Assembly (NCBI GenBank): GCA_903904545.1
Contig: CAIVDB010000014.1
Span: 1-22,050 of the forward strand
From: an uncultured bacterium
Lineage (GTDB): Bacteria; Patescibacteria; JAEDAM01; Absconditabacterales; Absconditicoccaceae
DNA: 22,050 nucleotides
Direction of reading: 5' to 3'
This document shows positions 1-8,804 of this stretch, in pieces. A model generated the notes under the pieces. It was not told the DNA's origin. It saw only the letters and a list, made by a program, of their open reading frames with translations, and searched no databases. The first letter of the stretch is position 1. Every line of letters starts with the position of its first letter. The position numbers were made by a program, and so were the translations under genes.

Positions 1-2
1 AA

Positions 3-773
3 ACAATACTCCAAGAATCTTATGATCAATATCAATATAATCCTCGTTGATTCTGAATATACGAGATCAATAAATTAGAAGAAATTAAGCAAACAGCGAG
101 AGAATTTTCTATCGTGCTAAATATACCTCCCTATTCTCCATTAGAAGTCTACCAGATATATAGAATGCGCACACCTGAGCGTATTCTCACCAAAGAATCG
201 AATGAAAACTTCTATGACAGATACGAAGGAACCATAGGATATGAAACAGGGAATTTAGCAAATCCCAGCACATTACTCGAATTCTCAGAGGACATCAAAA
301 GTCCACTAACATTCAAAGAAATTATTGATATGAATATCCGCGAATATAAAAATATCTCAGCAGAAAATCGATTTTCTCTCCACTCCCTAGTCCCAGTAAT
401 GACAAATCTACCCAAAGTAGACGTTATACTCGAGGGAAATCGAAACGGGAAATGAATCATGCAATGACATTATATAATGAGCTACGACCCAGAGAAGCAA
501 CTTTTTTCATTGGTATTTGATGATTCTTTTATGGACGGAAACATGATAATAGAAAAATATAATCTAAAGGAAGAGGCAATCCTTGGTTGAGGATTTATGA
601 CTTTCGATAAAAAAAGCCAAACAATTCTAATAGAAGATAGAATGGATAGCTACCACCACGAACCGAGAATACTAACAATAACTGCATTAAAAAATGCCAT
701 TAAAGATACTTTACCCGAGTACAGAATCTTTATCGGGAACGACGGAATGGGTAAGATGGAAGACTATTTCTAA
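3..773 (+). CDS. Hypothetical protein, 5' end outside the window
   Basis: The frame is open from the first bases to a TAA at 771-773, giving about 256 codons with UGA read as Gly (in-frame UGAs at 48, 54, 453 and further on). A GTG at 114 is a possible internal start, but upstream codons look equally coding, so the gene probably begins before the window. I do not recognise the family. The protein is mixed and charged, with a Tyr/Glu-rich N-terminal half, an FDDSFMDGN segment and a C-terminal IGNDGMGKMEDYF end. No signal peptide or membrane helix is visible in the part present. It converges on the P-loop gene at 837-1346 with 63 bases between them. Confidence 0.7.
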
Positions 774-836
774 GAGCCTAACCCAAATATATAATCAATA
801 ATTGCAGTATCGCTAAACATTAATATAATTAATATA

Positions 837-1346
837 TTAGCATAAAATATCTTTAGCATCATGAATAACTATATATTTACATCAATATCTTTCACAATCA
901 GCAATATGCCTATAAAGTGAGTATTTGCTTTTGGGATTTTGATACATCATAGCTCGTTGCATAAGTCATAGAACCGAACGAAACGTTTCCCTATAATCTC
1001 AATGTAAAATATTTTTTATATATCTTTTGAAAACCCTGCAGGCAACGATGGGTTTAGCTACATCAAGAAGAATAACAAGATCTGCTTGTTTATAGCATTC
1101 ATCTGCTCGATCGATAAAACATCATTCAATTACTCGTTTATCATATTTTTGTAATATAGTAGTATGAAGTTTGTGCGTTCTCTGTTCTTCAGGCAATTTC
1201 TCAGTATATTTTTTGTACCACATAATATCATCTAGATCGAAATGTGGCATATTTTTGAGTTTGCTAATTTTTTTAGCAAGAGAAGACTTTCCACTTCCAG
1301 AGCCTCCAAGGATATAAATTTTATTAGGGAAATCCATCTCTACCAT
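837..1346 (-). CDS. P-loop NTPase, adenylate kinase / topology-modulation (FlaR)-like
   Basis: This 169-residue protein has a Walker A motif GGSGSGKSS near its N-terminus (residues 14-22), then FDLDDIMWYKK, IEGCFIDRADEC and ADLVILLD. That order (P-loop, LDDi.W, IEG, aD.vI.Ld, RxxKR) is typical of the small FlaR/topology modulation kinases, related to adenylate and shikimate kinases. The substrate is unknown. Four UGA codons are read as Gly, including the IEG glycine of the family. Without recoding only 74 residues would be seen. The start is either the ATG at 1346 or the one 9 bases inside it. No Shine-Dalgarno fits either. It lies 11 bases after ung, so the two are probably one transcription unit. 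Confidence 0.85.
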
Positions 1347-1357
1347 AAAAGAATAAA

Positions 1358-2035
1358 TTAATTTAAATCTCGATTAATTTCCTCCTTTCCCTCTTTTTTC
1401 AAAATTTCATTCACTTTCGAAAAATGTTTACAGCCAAAAAATCACTTATGCACTGAGAAAGGCGAGGGATGTGGACATTCAAGTACAATATGTCTACTCG
1501 TGTCTATAAGTTCTTTTTTCTTTTGGGCAAAAGCTCATCGAAGAAGAAAGATTATTCCATTTTTTTTGTCTGAAAGGGTCTTGATGACTACATCTGTAAA
1601 GATATGCCATCAAATATCCTTATGAGAATTGGGAGTATCTTTTTTTACCGTCAAAGATGCATTCAAGAGAAATACTCACTGCTCTGCTCGTTTAGTTAGA
1701 TTTCAACTCTTTGGAGGAACTATTCCTAGATCATCTTGTAATTCTTTAAAGATATTTTTGAGGGACGGGGGCTGTCTTACGCCATCTTGCACAGAGAAAC
1801 ATAGACCATGAGCCTCCCCTTCTCCATGGTAAGGATCTTGACCAAGGATTACGACCTTTACCTGATCAAAGGGAGTAAAATTAAAGGCGTTGAAAATATC
1901 TGTTCATTTGGGATAGACTACATGCCCTGCCTCTCTTTCCTTAAGAAGAAACTTTTTGATCCCGGCAAAATACGGTTTCTGAAATTCTGAAGCCAATTGA
2001 GTTTTCCACGAAGCATCCATACGAATATCTTCCAT
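1358..2035 (-). CDS. ung: Uracil-DNA glycosylase, family 1
   Basis: Ung removes uracil from DNA as the first step of base excision repair. The 225-residue product carries the catalytic water-activating motif [14 protein letters not shown] and the C-terminal motif [14 protein letters not shown], which corresponds to HPSPLSxxRGFFGC in known enzymes. FLLGGAFA matches the F.LWG.xA block. Seven UGA codons fall inside; those in HKGFFGC and in the LGGA block sit on family glycines, which is strong evidence for UGA=Gly. The start at 2035 is chosen because GGAGGT lies 7 bases upstream, the only clear Shine-Dalgarno in the window. An upstream ATG at 2047 would add four residues. Length is normal for the family. 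Likely co-transcribed with the P-loop gene downstream. Confidence 0.96.
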
Positions 2036-2123
2036 CTTTACCTCCATACCTACAATAACAAGAAATAAATACCAGACTGTATTTTTTTACAATTTTAATG
2101 CAAACAGGAAAAACCCATATTAC

Positions 2124-2151
2124 TTGACTTCTTAATATAATTAACTATAAG
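2124..2151 (+). promoter_or_regulatory. Sigma70-type promoter for the 2181 gene
   Basis: TTGACT (2124-2129), a 16-base spacer, then TATAAG (2146-2151). Transcription would begin near 2158, about 23 bases before the ATG at 2181. Confidence 0.6.
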
Positions 2152-2180
2152 AGAATGTTTTACCTTTTATAGATATATTA

Positions 2181-2705
2181 ATGGATGCTAGAGACAAGAT
2201 AATGGAGATGACCTTAGATTTTATGTTATATCCGACAGAAAAGAAGGAGATATCTCCTGGAAAAGAGCTTGAAACAATAAATAAGATAAAGGAAAGTCTT
2301 CTCGATATACTCAATGCGTTTTCTGAAGATCTCCCCAAACAATATGGAGTTCAATTTCAATCATATGCACAGAAAATGGGGGAGAACAACGAATTTCTTT
2401 GGGATAAAAAAGAATTATTGGGTTTTTTGTGACTCTATAAGTTACAACTAGAGGATTTAGTGGGAAAAATGGACGAAAGACCAGAAAGAAATCAATGACA
2501 TACAGAAAAAAAAGACGAATATGTAGGGATAAAAACAAAGATAAGTAATTATTCATCAACAATAGAAGAAATATTTACTAATATACAAAAGAGAGAGGTA
2601 GAAAATTTAGATGTAATTTGATTTGGACAGTATGTGGATATTCATTTCAATGGAGCAAAAAGACCAACGGAACGGAATAAAGAGGATACTCCTCCTGAAG
2701 AATAA
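2181..2705 (+). CDS. Hypothetical protein, 174 aa
   Basis: The frame runs from ATG 2181 to TAA 2703-2705 with three UGA codons read as Gly; the standard code would stop it at 83 residues. The protein is highly charged and predicted largely helical (Glu/Lys-rich, several IKESLLDIL-type amphipathic stretches), with a hydrophilic proline-containing C-terminus. No signal peptide, membrane segment or known motif is visible, and I cannot name a family. A good promoter lies just upstream, and a palindrome plus T-rich stretch lies downstream at 2732-2760, so it appears to be a single-gene unit placed before rnpB. No Shine-Dalgarno precedes the start. Confidence 0.7.
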
Positions 2706-2731
2706 TATTCTCAATATACACAGATCATTGG

Positions 2732-2760
2732 CATGTTTTAAAAACATGTAATCTCTTTTT
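2732..2760 (+). terminator. Probable terminator after the 2181 gene
   Basis: CATGTTTT (2732-2739) and AAAACATG (2741-2748) form an 8-bp inverted repeat, followed after 7 bases by a run of Ts. It is AT-rich with a tiny loop, so it may be a weak terminator. Confidence 0.45.
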
Positions 2761-2768
2761 ACTTTTAG

Positions 2769-2796
2769 TTGAATTACATCGTCAATTCATTACATT
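2769..2796 (+). promoter_or_regulatory. Promoter of rnpB
   Basis: TTGAAT (2769-2774), a 16-base spacer, then TACATT (2791-2796). The predicted transcription start near 2803 coincides with the first bases of the RNase P RNA P1 helix at 2802, which supports both calls. Confidence 0.6.
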
Positions 2797-2801
2797 GGCT
2801 C

Positions 2802-3140
2802 TTGTTCAAATAAGGTATAGCTCCGCAATACTGCGGAGAGGAAAGTCCTGACACTCCAAAATGGTTAAGACTTAACGAGTCTTGGATTATCTGCCTAGCA
2901 GATCAAATGAAAGTGCCACAGAAACGAAAACTAATTTACTTCGGTAGATGAAAGATGCAACGTGAGGGTGTCTGACTTGTCGGGCTACTTCTTCTCAGTA
3001 AGACAGATTGTCTTTCGAGTGGTAAACCATAACCAGTGCAAGCTTACCTTACAGCAATGTAGGGAAAGTGCAAAATGTTGGCTCTAAGCCGACTTAGATA
3101 CATTATACCTCGTACAGAATCAGGCTTATTATTTGAACAA
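2802..3140 (+). ncRNA. rnpB: RNase P RNA
   Basis: This is the catalytic RNA of ribonuclease P, which trims the 5' leader of pre-tRNAs. Conserved landmarks occur in the right order: GAGGAAAGTCC soon after the 5' end, then GAAAGTGCCACAGAAACG, then GGTAAACC, and near the 3' end ACAGAATCAGGCTTA. The ends are set by the P1 helix: TTGTTCAAATAA (2802-2813) is perfectly complementary to TTATTTGAACAA (3129-3140). The length of about 339 bases is normal for a bacterial RNase P RNA. tRNA-Trp follows after only 8 bases, with no terminator between, so both are probably on one transcript. Confidence 0.95.
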
Positions 3141-3148
3141 TAATAAAA

Positions 3149-3220
3149 AGGGCCGTAGCTCAGCGGTAGAGCGGGAGTCTCCAAAGCTCCGCGTCGAGGG
3201 TTCAACTCCTTCCGGTCCTG
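3149..3220 (+). tRNA. trnW: tRNA-Trp (anticodon CCA)
   Basis: A full cloverleaf can be drawn: acceptor AGGGCCG pairs with CGGTCCT, D-arm GCTC/GAGC, anticodon arm GGAGT/GCTCC with loop CTCCAAA, a 5-base variable loop, T-arm GAGGG/CCTTC with loop TTCAACT, and discriminator G. The anticodon CCA reads only UGG, so this tRNA does not decode UGA; a UGA=Trp organism would normally carry UCA. The terminal CCA is not encoded. It lies 8 bases downstream of rnpB. Confidence 0.93.
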
Positions 3221-3230
3221 AATTTATTAG

Positions 3231-3260
3231 AATTAGCTTTAAAGCTAATTTTTTTGTTTT
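3231..3260 (+). terminator. Terminator of the rnpB-tRNA-Trp unit
   Basis: A perfect 20-base palindrome (AATTAGCTTT/AAAGCTAATT, 3231-3250) is followed by TTTTTGTTTT. The stop codon of the convergent gene (3245-3247) lies inside it. Confidence 0.75.
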
Positions 3261-4297
3261 TTATAATTAAAAAATGAATTTAAATTATCAGATATTTTTG
3301 CAGAATCAGTAAATTTCATAAAAGGATAATTTTTAAAAAATCATTTACTTTCAAGAGACCTAATACTTTCTAATGTATCGTTTTTGCTAGATTCCGACAT
3401 AAAAATTTCTCAAAAATCTTTTCATAAAACTTTTTCAAATAGTTGAAGTGTCTTATAATCTCAATGAAAATATCATTTTATCAAAAGATCCAATAACGTC
3501 TCATATGGTATATTGGTTATATTTGCAGCATGTAAAATCATTCTATCAATCAATAAAACATTATAGCGATAGAATAATCTAGATTCCAATCAATTTTCTG
3601 ATACTATTTTATTAGTAATTATATCTGTCATTCATTCATTAAAAAAACTTCAATATGAATGGCAATTCTTATGTTTCCCTATTAGATTAGTATGATATCA
3701 CGACTGTCTAGCATACCTAATATTATGTACCTCGATTTGCGGGACAAAAGAAACATTTATTTTTTCTGGTTTTCAAAAATTTATATCATAAGTATATTTA
3801 TTTAAAACAACAGATAAATGGTGAAGAAACCCATGGGTAAGAATATTTAATTGATCATCTTCGTTTTGTTTTAAAAAAGCATAAAGATCTATATCTACAA
3901 TACCCAGTCAATTACTTATTTCAATTTCTTTTTGCCCTTTATTTAAAAAGTTAACCTTCAATTCCTTAAGAATTGTCATCGCATCCACATTAATTCATAA
4001 AGTAGTGATATAGCTAGTCATCATTGATTTGGATTGTCTTATTTTATGTTCAATATAACTATCAATATCTTCTATATTCTTAGGGTCTGCGAAAGTTTGT
4101 GTATTTAATATTCGTGACTTTACATGAGCATTAATATCATACTCTTTGGTAGTTGCGGATTTTTTTATAGAGAATCGCTTTCTTTCTTGCGGTTTAGTTT
4201 CGTATTTTTTTAGAATATCAAAAACTTCTTTAGAAAAATCATTTTCATTATTTGGAATATCTTTATTAATTTGATTTTTATCTTCCTCTAAAGTCAT
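3245..4297 (-). CDS. Zincin-like (metallopeptidase-fold) protein with altered HExxH
   Basis: The 350-residue protein is recovered only with 12 UGA codons read as Gly. In its middle it has THGFLHHL (residues 154-161) where a zinc metallopeptidase would have HExxH. About 65 residues later comes NEGMTDIITNKI, like the downstream glutamate motif (xEG.tE..T) of gluzincin-type peptidases. A C-terminal YETLLDLLIKGYFHGDYKTL segment resembles the helical tail of such proteins. The general-base Glu is replaced by Gly156 (a GGG codon, not UGA), so activity is doubtful. The N-terminal 90 residues are charged and probably disordered. There is no signal peptide. A consensus promoter gives a leader of about 23 bases. 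Family assignment is inference from motif layout. Confidence 0.7.
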
Positions 4298-4326
4298 TCT
4301 ATATAGATTATAACTAAAGTATTTTA

Positions 4327-4355
4327 ATTATAATCGGAAAATTCTTATTTGTCAA
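4327..4355 (-). promoter_or_regulatory. Consensus promoter for the zincin-like gene
   Basis: On the - strand: TTGACA (4355-4350), exactly 17 bases, TATAAT (4332-4327), a perfect consensus. A second TATAAT at 4312-4307 lies closer to the ATG. Confidence 0.75.
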
Positions 4356-4514
4356 ATTCTGCCAGACAATTCATGCAATACCCAACTATTTGGCTGATCT
4401 TAGCTAATTTCTGGATATATATCATGGGTGTTCGTCTCAAAAGATTCAGCCCCTGAAGTTTAAGACTACAATATATTTTGCCATTTTTTTTAATTAAGAA
4501 ATTCAACAGGAACT

Positions 4515-5585
4515 CTAGGTAAATTTCTGCAATAATTCATCGATTACGATACTCGCATACACAGCAGAAGCCAAAGAGAAAACGAGACAGATATCATCTC
4601 CATCCCAGCGGAATGAAGCATCCTGAGGGAAAGCCCAGATATTTCTTCTAAGTCCAAATATACGGTAAGATTGAAAAGCTGAAAGGATTTTTGGTGTTAT
4701 GTCTTGTTTTGCAAAGAACTCCTTCTCAAAAAGGTAAGACTCCGTACCTTGGGGCGGCATAAGCAAATTAAACCCAATCACCGGTCAGGTCAAAAAGGGA
4801 GCATCTAGTGTCACGGGTTTTTCTCCAAGAACAGGAGAAGAGAACATGTTTTTATTTTTAGGAACAGTTTTGATAGGAAAATAAGCTTTAGACTCACTCT
4901 TATATACAGCAAACGATCAAGAAGATGAAAGTTGGACAATATCTCCATCCATAGGTTTTAGTTTCTTTTCTCGTCTCAAACGAACATAAGCATTAAAGAG
5001 ATAACTCGCATAGGCCTGTATCTTAAATGCAGACTCAAATTTATCTCTCAAATGATGAGTCCCTTCTAATATTTGTCTTCCAATCTTTCGGTTTTTCCCT
5101 TCGATACCAAATCTTTGTTCTCCGAAAAAATTGGGGAATCATTCAGCAAACAAGGCAGTAAGGGTAGCTCAAGTCTGTTGTTTCTCCAACTGACTCAATT
5201 TTTTATTTGCTCTCAGCCTGATAGTAAACTTATTTTTGATAGAGGTGGTCATCCCTACAGGAGCATCATGCCAAGACGTAGAAATAATGCGGACTTTTGT
5301 AGCGAGAACATTGAGAAATACCTTCTCCCCTCATAATTTTTTAAGTGCGCTCTTATAAATACTTACCCATTGCCTTGTAACAGCATCTTTGTCCTTCAAT
5401 CCAGCGAAACCAAGTGTTTTCCTCGAGATATCAAATTCATTACAAAGAAATTCGATAATATCCATGGTCGTAAGATTTCTCTTCTCGAAATAGACGAAAA
5501 ATGCATCTCCTCTTCCAGAAAGGGTAAAAGGCAACTGCTCTTCTACGATAAAGTCTTGCGATTTTTGTTTAAAAGAAAATAACAT
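4515..5585 (-). CDS. truD: tRNA pseudouridine synthase D
   Basis: TruD converts U13 of certain tRNAs to pseudouridine. The product has the family's block order: FIVEEQLPF near the N-terminus, then GFAGLKDKDAVTRQ, which holds the catalytic Asp (as in GxKDrxAvT), NFFGEQRFG, a GPVIG block and a late GLRR block. Five UGA codons are read as Gly, including the one in LTGPVIG. The length of about 356 residues is normal. The start is uncertain: ATGs at 5594 and 5585 are both just downstream of a plausible promoter, and neither has a Shine-Dalgarno. The frame is also open further upstream to a TTG at 5642, but that codon lies in the promoter. About 150 bases with no evident feature separate it from the zincin-gene promoter. 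Confidence 0.93.
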
Positions 5586-5614
5586 AGCATACATGAAAGG
5601 ATAAATATACAGAG

Positions 5615-5642
5615 AATATACGATTCCACTCGACAAAATCAA
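5615..5642 (-). promoter_or_regulatory. truD: Probable truD promoter
   Basis: On the - strand: TTGATT (5642-5637), 16-base spacer, TATATT (5620-5615). The predicted start of transcription leaves a leader of only about 15-20 bases before the candidate ATGs. Confidence 0.45.
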
Positions 5643-5674
5643 TCTCTGTCATAGAATAAAAAATAAAGAAAAAA

Positions 5675-5710
5675 GATAACCATAGGTTATCAATAGATAT
5701 ATTTATTGAT
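5675..5710. repeat. Two adjacent small inverted repeats
   Basis: GATAACC-ATA-GGTTATC (5675-5691) overlaps ATCAATA/TATTGAT (5689-5710). They sit upstream of truD on one strand and of the structured RNA on the other. Their role is unknown; they could be operators or transcript ends. Confidence 0.4.
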
Positions 5711-5780
5711 AGAATATATAACATATAGAAAATAAGTCAATCAAAAAGAGCCATAAGAAGGGTCTCGGAAATACTTTATT

Positions 5781-5808
5781 TTGCAATATTAGCCTTCTGG
5801 AGTATAAT
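5781..5808 (+). promoter_or_regulatory. Promoter of the structured RNA
   Basis: TTGCAA (5781-5786), 16-base spacer, TATAAT (5803-5808). Transcription would start near 5815, well upstream of any reading frame. Confidence 0.7.
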
Positions 5809-5814
5809 TGAAGT

Positions 5815-6030
5815 AACATAATCACTTAACGAATGGTCACTACACCCTTGTTAGGTAATTGTGTTGGAGGTATTTCCTCCTTAAACCCTATCTAGATCTT
5901 ATACCCCATAAGATCAGATAGACCCCGAAAAGCGTTGGGTCCTTTCTTTATAAAGTCCATGTAAAAGAATAGATGTTCTGTTTCTTTACATAGGCTGTAT
6001 GAAGCCTCTCCCAGCGCTTTTCTTATTTTT
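5815..6030 (+). ncRNA. Unidentified structured RNA, about 215 nt
   Basis: No convincing reading frame lies here, but strong secondary structure does. GGAGG/CCTCC hairpin at 5866-5880. A 14-bp stem with a single A bulge, CTATCT-A-GATCTTAT / ATAAGATC-AGATAG, at 5888-5921. A 13-bp stem GAAAAGCGTTGGG (5927-5939) with CCCAGCGCTTTTC (6010-6022), closing a domain that contains another stem (ATGTAAAAGA / TCTTTACAT). A T-rich stretch follows, like a terminator. A good promoter begins the unit, and recJ has its own promoter at 6063, so this looks like an independent RNA rather than a leader. It lacks the landmarks of SRP RNA, tmRNA and RNase P RNA. A raiA-type RNA is one possibility from memory, unconfirmed. 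End positions are approximate. Confidence 0.65.
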
Positions 6031-6062
6031 GGAAAAAGTAAACAAAAAATAATGCTTTCTAT

Positions 6063-6090
6063 TTGTAATCATTTCCAAGAAATTTATAAT
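6063..6090 (+). promoter_or_regulatory. recJ: recJ promoter
   Basis: TTGTAA (6063-6068), 16-base spacer, TATAAT (6085-6090). This would give a leader of about 104 bases containing two copies of ACATTACAGC (near 6102 and 6130). No reading frame was seen in the leader. Confidence 0.6.
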
Positions 6091-6200
6091 TACCCCACAA
6101 CACATTACAGCGAAGCGTAGTTACAATACATTACAGCCGCTTAGGGCGCAATGACAATTATAAAAATAGTTCAATTAGTTTCAACCGTCTACTTACATAT

Positions 6201-7856
6201 ATGAACTTCAAGCTGATTTACGACAACCCCAACGAAGATTTACTCACCAGATTATTCAAAGTCAGAGGCATCGATGAACACATCGACACTTTCCTCGACC
6301 CAAAATTTGCCGACTATTGGATCAATCCCTATCTCCTCAATGATATGGACAAAGCCGTAGAGAGGATTATTTCTGCAGTAAAAAATAATGAGAAGATTAT
6401 GATCTTCGGTGATTATGATGTAGATGGCGTGACTTCAAGTTTTTGTCTCTATAGATTTTTCGTAAAATTTCTCAATTACAAGAATGTGAGCATCATGTAT
6501 CCAAATAGGATAAAGGAAGGCTATGGACTCAAAAATCTTCACATTGATGATATGAAGAAGAAAGGAATCCAGCTCATTATAACCGTAGACAATGGCATCA
6601 CCTCAATCAATGAGGCCAAATATGCTAAAGAGCAAAATATAGACCTTATCATTACCGATCATCACAAAAACTTAGAAGAATTACCCCCAGCCTTGGCAGT
6701 GATCAACCCCATGGTCTCTCCAGACTATCCCTTCAAGGGCTTGGCAGGTGTCGGAGTCGCGTTTAAACTCATTTGCGCTATCGTAGAAAAGTCTACCTTT
6801 ATCCAGGAAAAGAAAAATCACGTCTTCAACTACTTTTTGCCTGTCGTTGCTATCGGGACCGTAGCGGACGTTGTACCTCTTGTTCACGAAAATAGAGTTA
6901 TTGTCAAAAGAGGACTAGAACTCATAAATAAGGGGCATAAGCATCTCCCCTCCTCACTCAAAGGATTTCTTTCTTATCTTAATTTGAAGGACAATGTAGA
7001 TACCTTCCATATAGGATTTATCATAGGACCAAGGATCAATGCAGGAGGAAGAATAGAGTCTCCCTATGATAGCCTAAGGACATTACTTCATTCATGAGAG
7101 AAGCAACTACAATACCTGGATAGGATAGAAGAAATCAATACTGAAAGGAAGAAAATGCAAGATGAATCATTCAAAAAAGCAGAAACACTAATCAATTTAG
7201 ATGAGAAGATTCTCATTGTCCAAGATGAGTCTTTCCACGAAGGAATTGTAGGAATCGTTGCAGGAAGACTTACAGAAAAATATACCAAACCTTCCATGGT
7301 TATCAAATTAGACCCTGAAAAAGATATCTGAGTAGCAAGTCTTAGAGGACCAGACTATTTCAATGTCATAGAGATGATAGGCGCATCAAGCGAACTCCTA
7401 GAAAGATTTGGGGGCCATAGGGGTGCTTGAGGACTATCAGTCAAGAAGGAAAACATAGAGAAACTAATAAAAAAATTTCAAGACCACTGTAATGCCTGCA
7501 TCCAAGACAAAGACATGATAAAAACCGTAAAAGTAGACACTAAGATCTATCATCACGAACGAGAAAATAGCACATTAGAAAGATTACAACAACTTGCTCC
7601 CTTTGGACAAGGCAATCCGGAGCCTTGCTTCCTTATAGAAGACATTGAAGTACAAAAGATAGAAAAAGTAGGAACCAATGGAAAATCTCATCTCAAAATC
7701 CATGGGAAGATAGGAGACAAGACTATAAGTAGTATGTTCCGAGGCAAGGGAGCAGAACTGGAAAACATTACCAATACCCATGTCAGTATTGTAGGAAAGA
7801 TCAAAAAGGATACCTACAATGGAGGGTTTTTCATCGATATCGCTGATATTGTATAG
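6201..7856 (+). CDS. recJ: Single-stranded-DNA-specific 5'-3' exonuclease RecJ
   Basis: RecJ degrades single-stranded DNA 5' to 3' in recombination and repair. The 551-residue product shows the DHH phosphoesterase motifs: GDYDVDGVTSS (residues 70-80), ITVDNGI (127-133), ITDHH (151-155) and AIGTVADVVPL. A GPRINAGGRIESP block and the DHHA1 signature GGHRGAGGLSV follow, with a C-terminal OB-like region that includes LAPFGQGNPEP. Three UGA codons (7095, 7329, 7428) are read as Gly; the last lies in the conserved GGHxxAaG block. Without recoding the gene would appear as separate fragments. The start ATG at 6201 has no Shine-Dalgarno. The length is normal for the core RecJ. Confidence 0.96.
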
Positions 7857-7969
7857 ATTCCATTTTGCTTGAAATATAGAAGCAAACTCATATACTCAAA
7901 TCACAGAGATTTTTTATCATAGTATCGGACTTGCTTGCAAAGTCCTTTTATCATTTTATCGCTAATAAA

Positions 7970-8239
7970 ATGAGCCTCTCCTTAGAAGAAATAGAAGAAA
8001 GACTACAAGCAATCCAGACAAGAAACAAACGCGTCGAGGCTGATAAAGCACGAGAAACAAGCCGAGCAAGAAAGATCGTTATAGCACTATTGACCTATGC
8101 AGTCATCATTATCTTCTTTTATACTGCAAAATTACCAAATCCACGAATCAATGCTATCGTCCCTACAATTGGATTTGGCCTCTCCACTCTTGGACTTAAT
8201 GCACTTAAAAATCTTCGATTACAGAAAAAAAGGAAATAG
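7970..8239 (+). CDS. Small membrane protein, 89 aa
   Basis: The N-terminal 40 residues are a charged, coiled-coil-like helix (LEEIEERLQAIQTRNKRVEAD). Two hydrophobic helices follow, around YAVIIIFFYTA and VPTIGFGLSTLGLNAL, and the C-terminus is basic (LRLQKKRK). It is probably a two-pass inner-membrane protein of unknown role. No UGA codon is used. The frame opens upstream at a TTG at 7931, but the ATG at 7970 is the more natural start because it begins the helical domain. It follows recJ by 113 bases and may share its transcript. Confidence 0.65.
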   Translation: MSLSLEEIEERLQAIQTRNKRVEADKARETSRARKIVIALLTYAVIIIFFYTAKLPNPRINAIVPTIGFGLSTLGLNALKNLRLQKKRK

Positions 8240-8269
8240 TTATTGGTTATTGGTTAGTAGTTATTGGGG
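8240..8269. repeat. Intergenic TTATTGGT-type repeat
   Basis: Tandem-like copies of TTATTGGTTA and TAGTTATTGGGG directly after the stop at 8239. The reverse complement (CCCAATAAC...CCAATAACC) resembles the intergenic sequence before uvrD at about 19762-19790. Confidence 0.4.
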
Positions 8270-8330
8270 AATATACACCAATACACCAATTCCACCTTAT
8301 CAATTTATCATTTTATCACTTCAACACGCA

Positions 8331-8792
8331 ATGAACAACACCGAAAGAAACCAGATTGTAAGCATTATCAAAAATCTAGAAGAACAAAAGGCGTATATTC
8401 CCTATTTTTCAGACTTAGCAAACCATCCTATGTATGGGAATATTTTCTCCCACCTCAATGCAGCACAGCAAGAGGAAGTCAGAGGCATCATCAATGAATA
8501 TATTGTAGAAAAAATAGAAGGGATGACCAAGACGAAGGGAGGTCAACTTTTCAAAAGATTTTTCGAAGCCTACACCGATCTTTTCCGACAATTTAGAAAT
8601 GGTAACGAATTCCCCGAAAACAATACCGGAAAATTTCAAGAACTCGGAAAACAAGTCGAACATGAAATGTTTAAGTTAGAAGGGATATTGACGGACAAAA
8701 TGCTCAAACAAGAAAAATGACTCGACAAAGTGGTCTCATCATTTTACAATATTGTATATAATTTCTTTCCAAAATTTTCTCAGGTAGAATAA
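8331..8792 (+). CDS. Hypothetical helical protein, 153 aa
   Basis: The frame from ATG 8331 to TAA 8790-8792 contains one UGA (8718), read as Gly, which extends the protein by 24 residues. It appears all-helical, with segments such as QIVSIIKNLEEQKAYIPYF and LGKQVEHEMFKLEGIL, and an aromatic C-terminus (SFYNIVYNFFPKF). No known motif, signal peptide or membrane helix is seen, and I do not recognise it. The longer open frame upstream, back to 8097, overlaps the membrane-protein gene in another frame and is unlikely to be translated. It converges on alaS, with 12 bases between the two stop codons. Confidence 0.65.
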
Positions 8793-8804
8793 TAACCAGA
8801 AATA

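Noticed and set aside
1629..1990. Two + strand ORFs of 60 residues
   Set aside because: They lie antisense within ung, whose motifs are clear.
3149..3220. The UGA-decoding suppressor tRNA
   Set aside because: The anticodon is CCA and the discriminator is G, fitting an ordinary tRNA-Trp; it is not the tRNA-Gly(UCA) expected for code 25.
5073..5582. Two + strand ORFs of 87 and 70 residues
   Set aside because: Antisense to truD; no independent signals.
5815..6030. Identification as SRP RNA, tmRNA or a known riboswitch
   Set aside because: I found no SRP GGAAG-type apical motif, no tRNA-like ends and no riboswitch core that I recognise.
8097..8330. N-terminal extension of the 8331 gene
   Set aside because: It overlaps the membrane-protein gene in another frame and runs through the intergenic repeat; the ATG at 8331 is the natural start.
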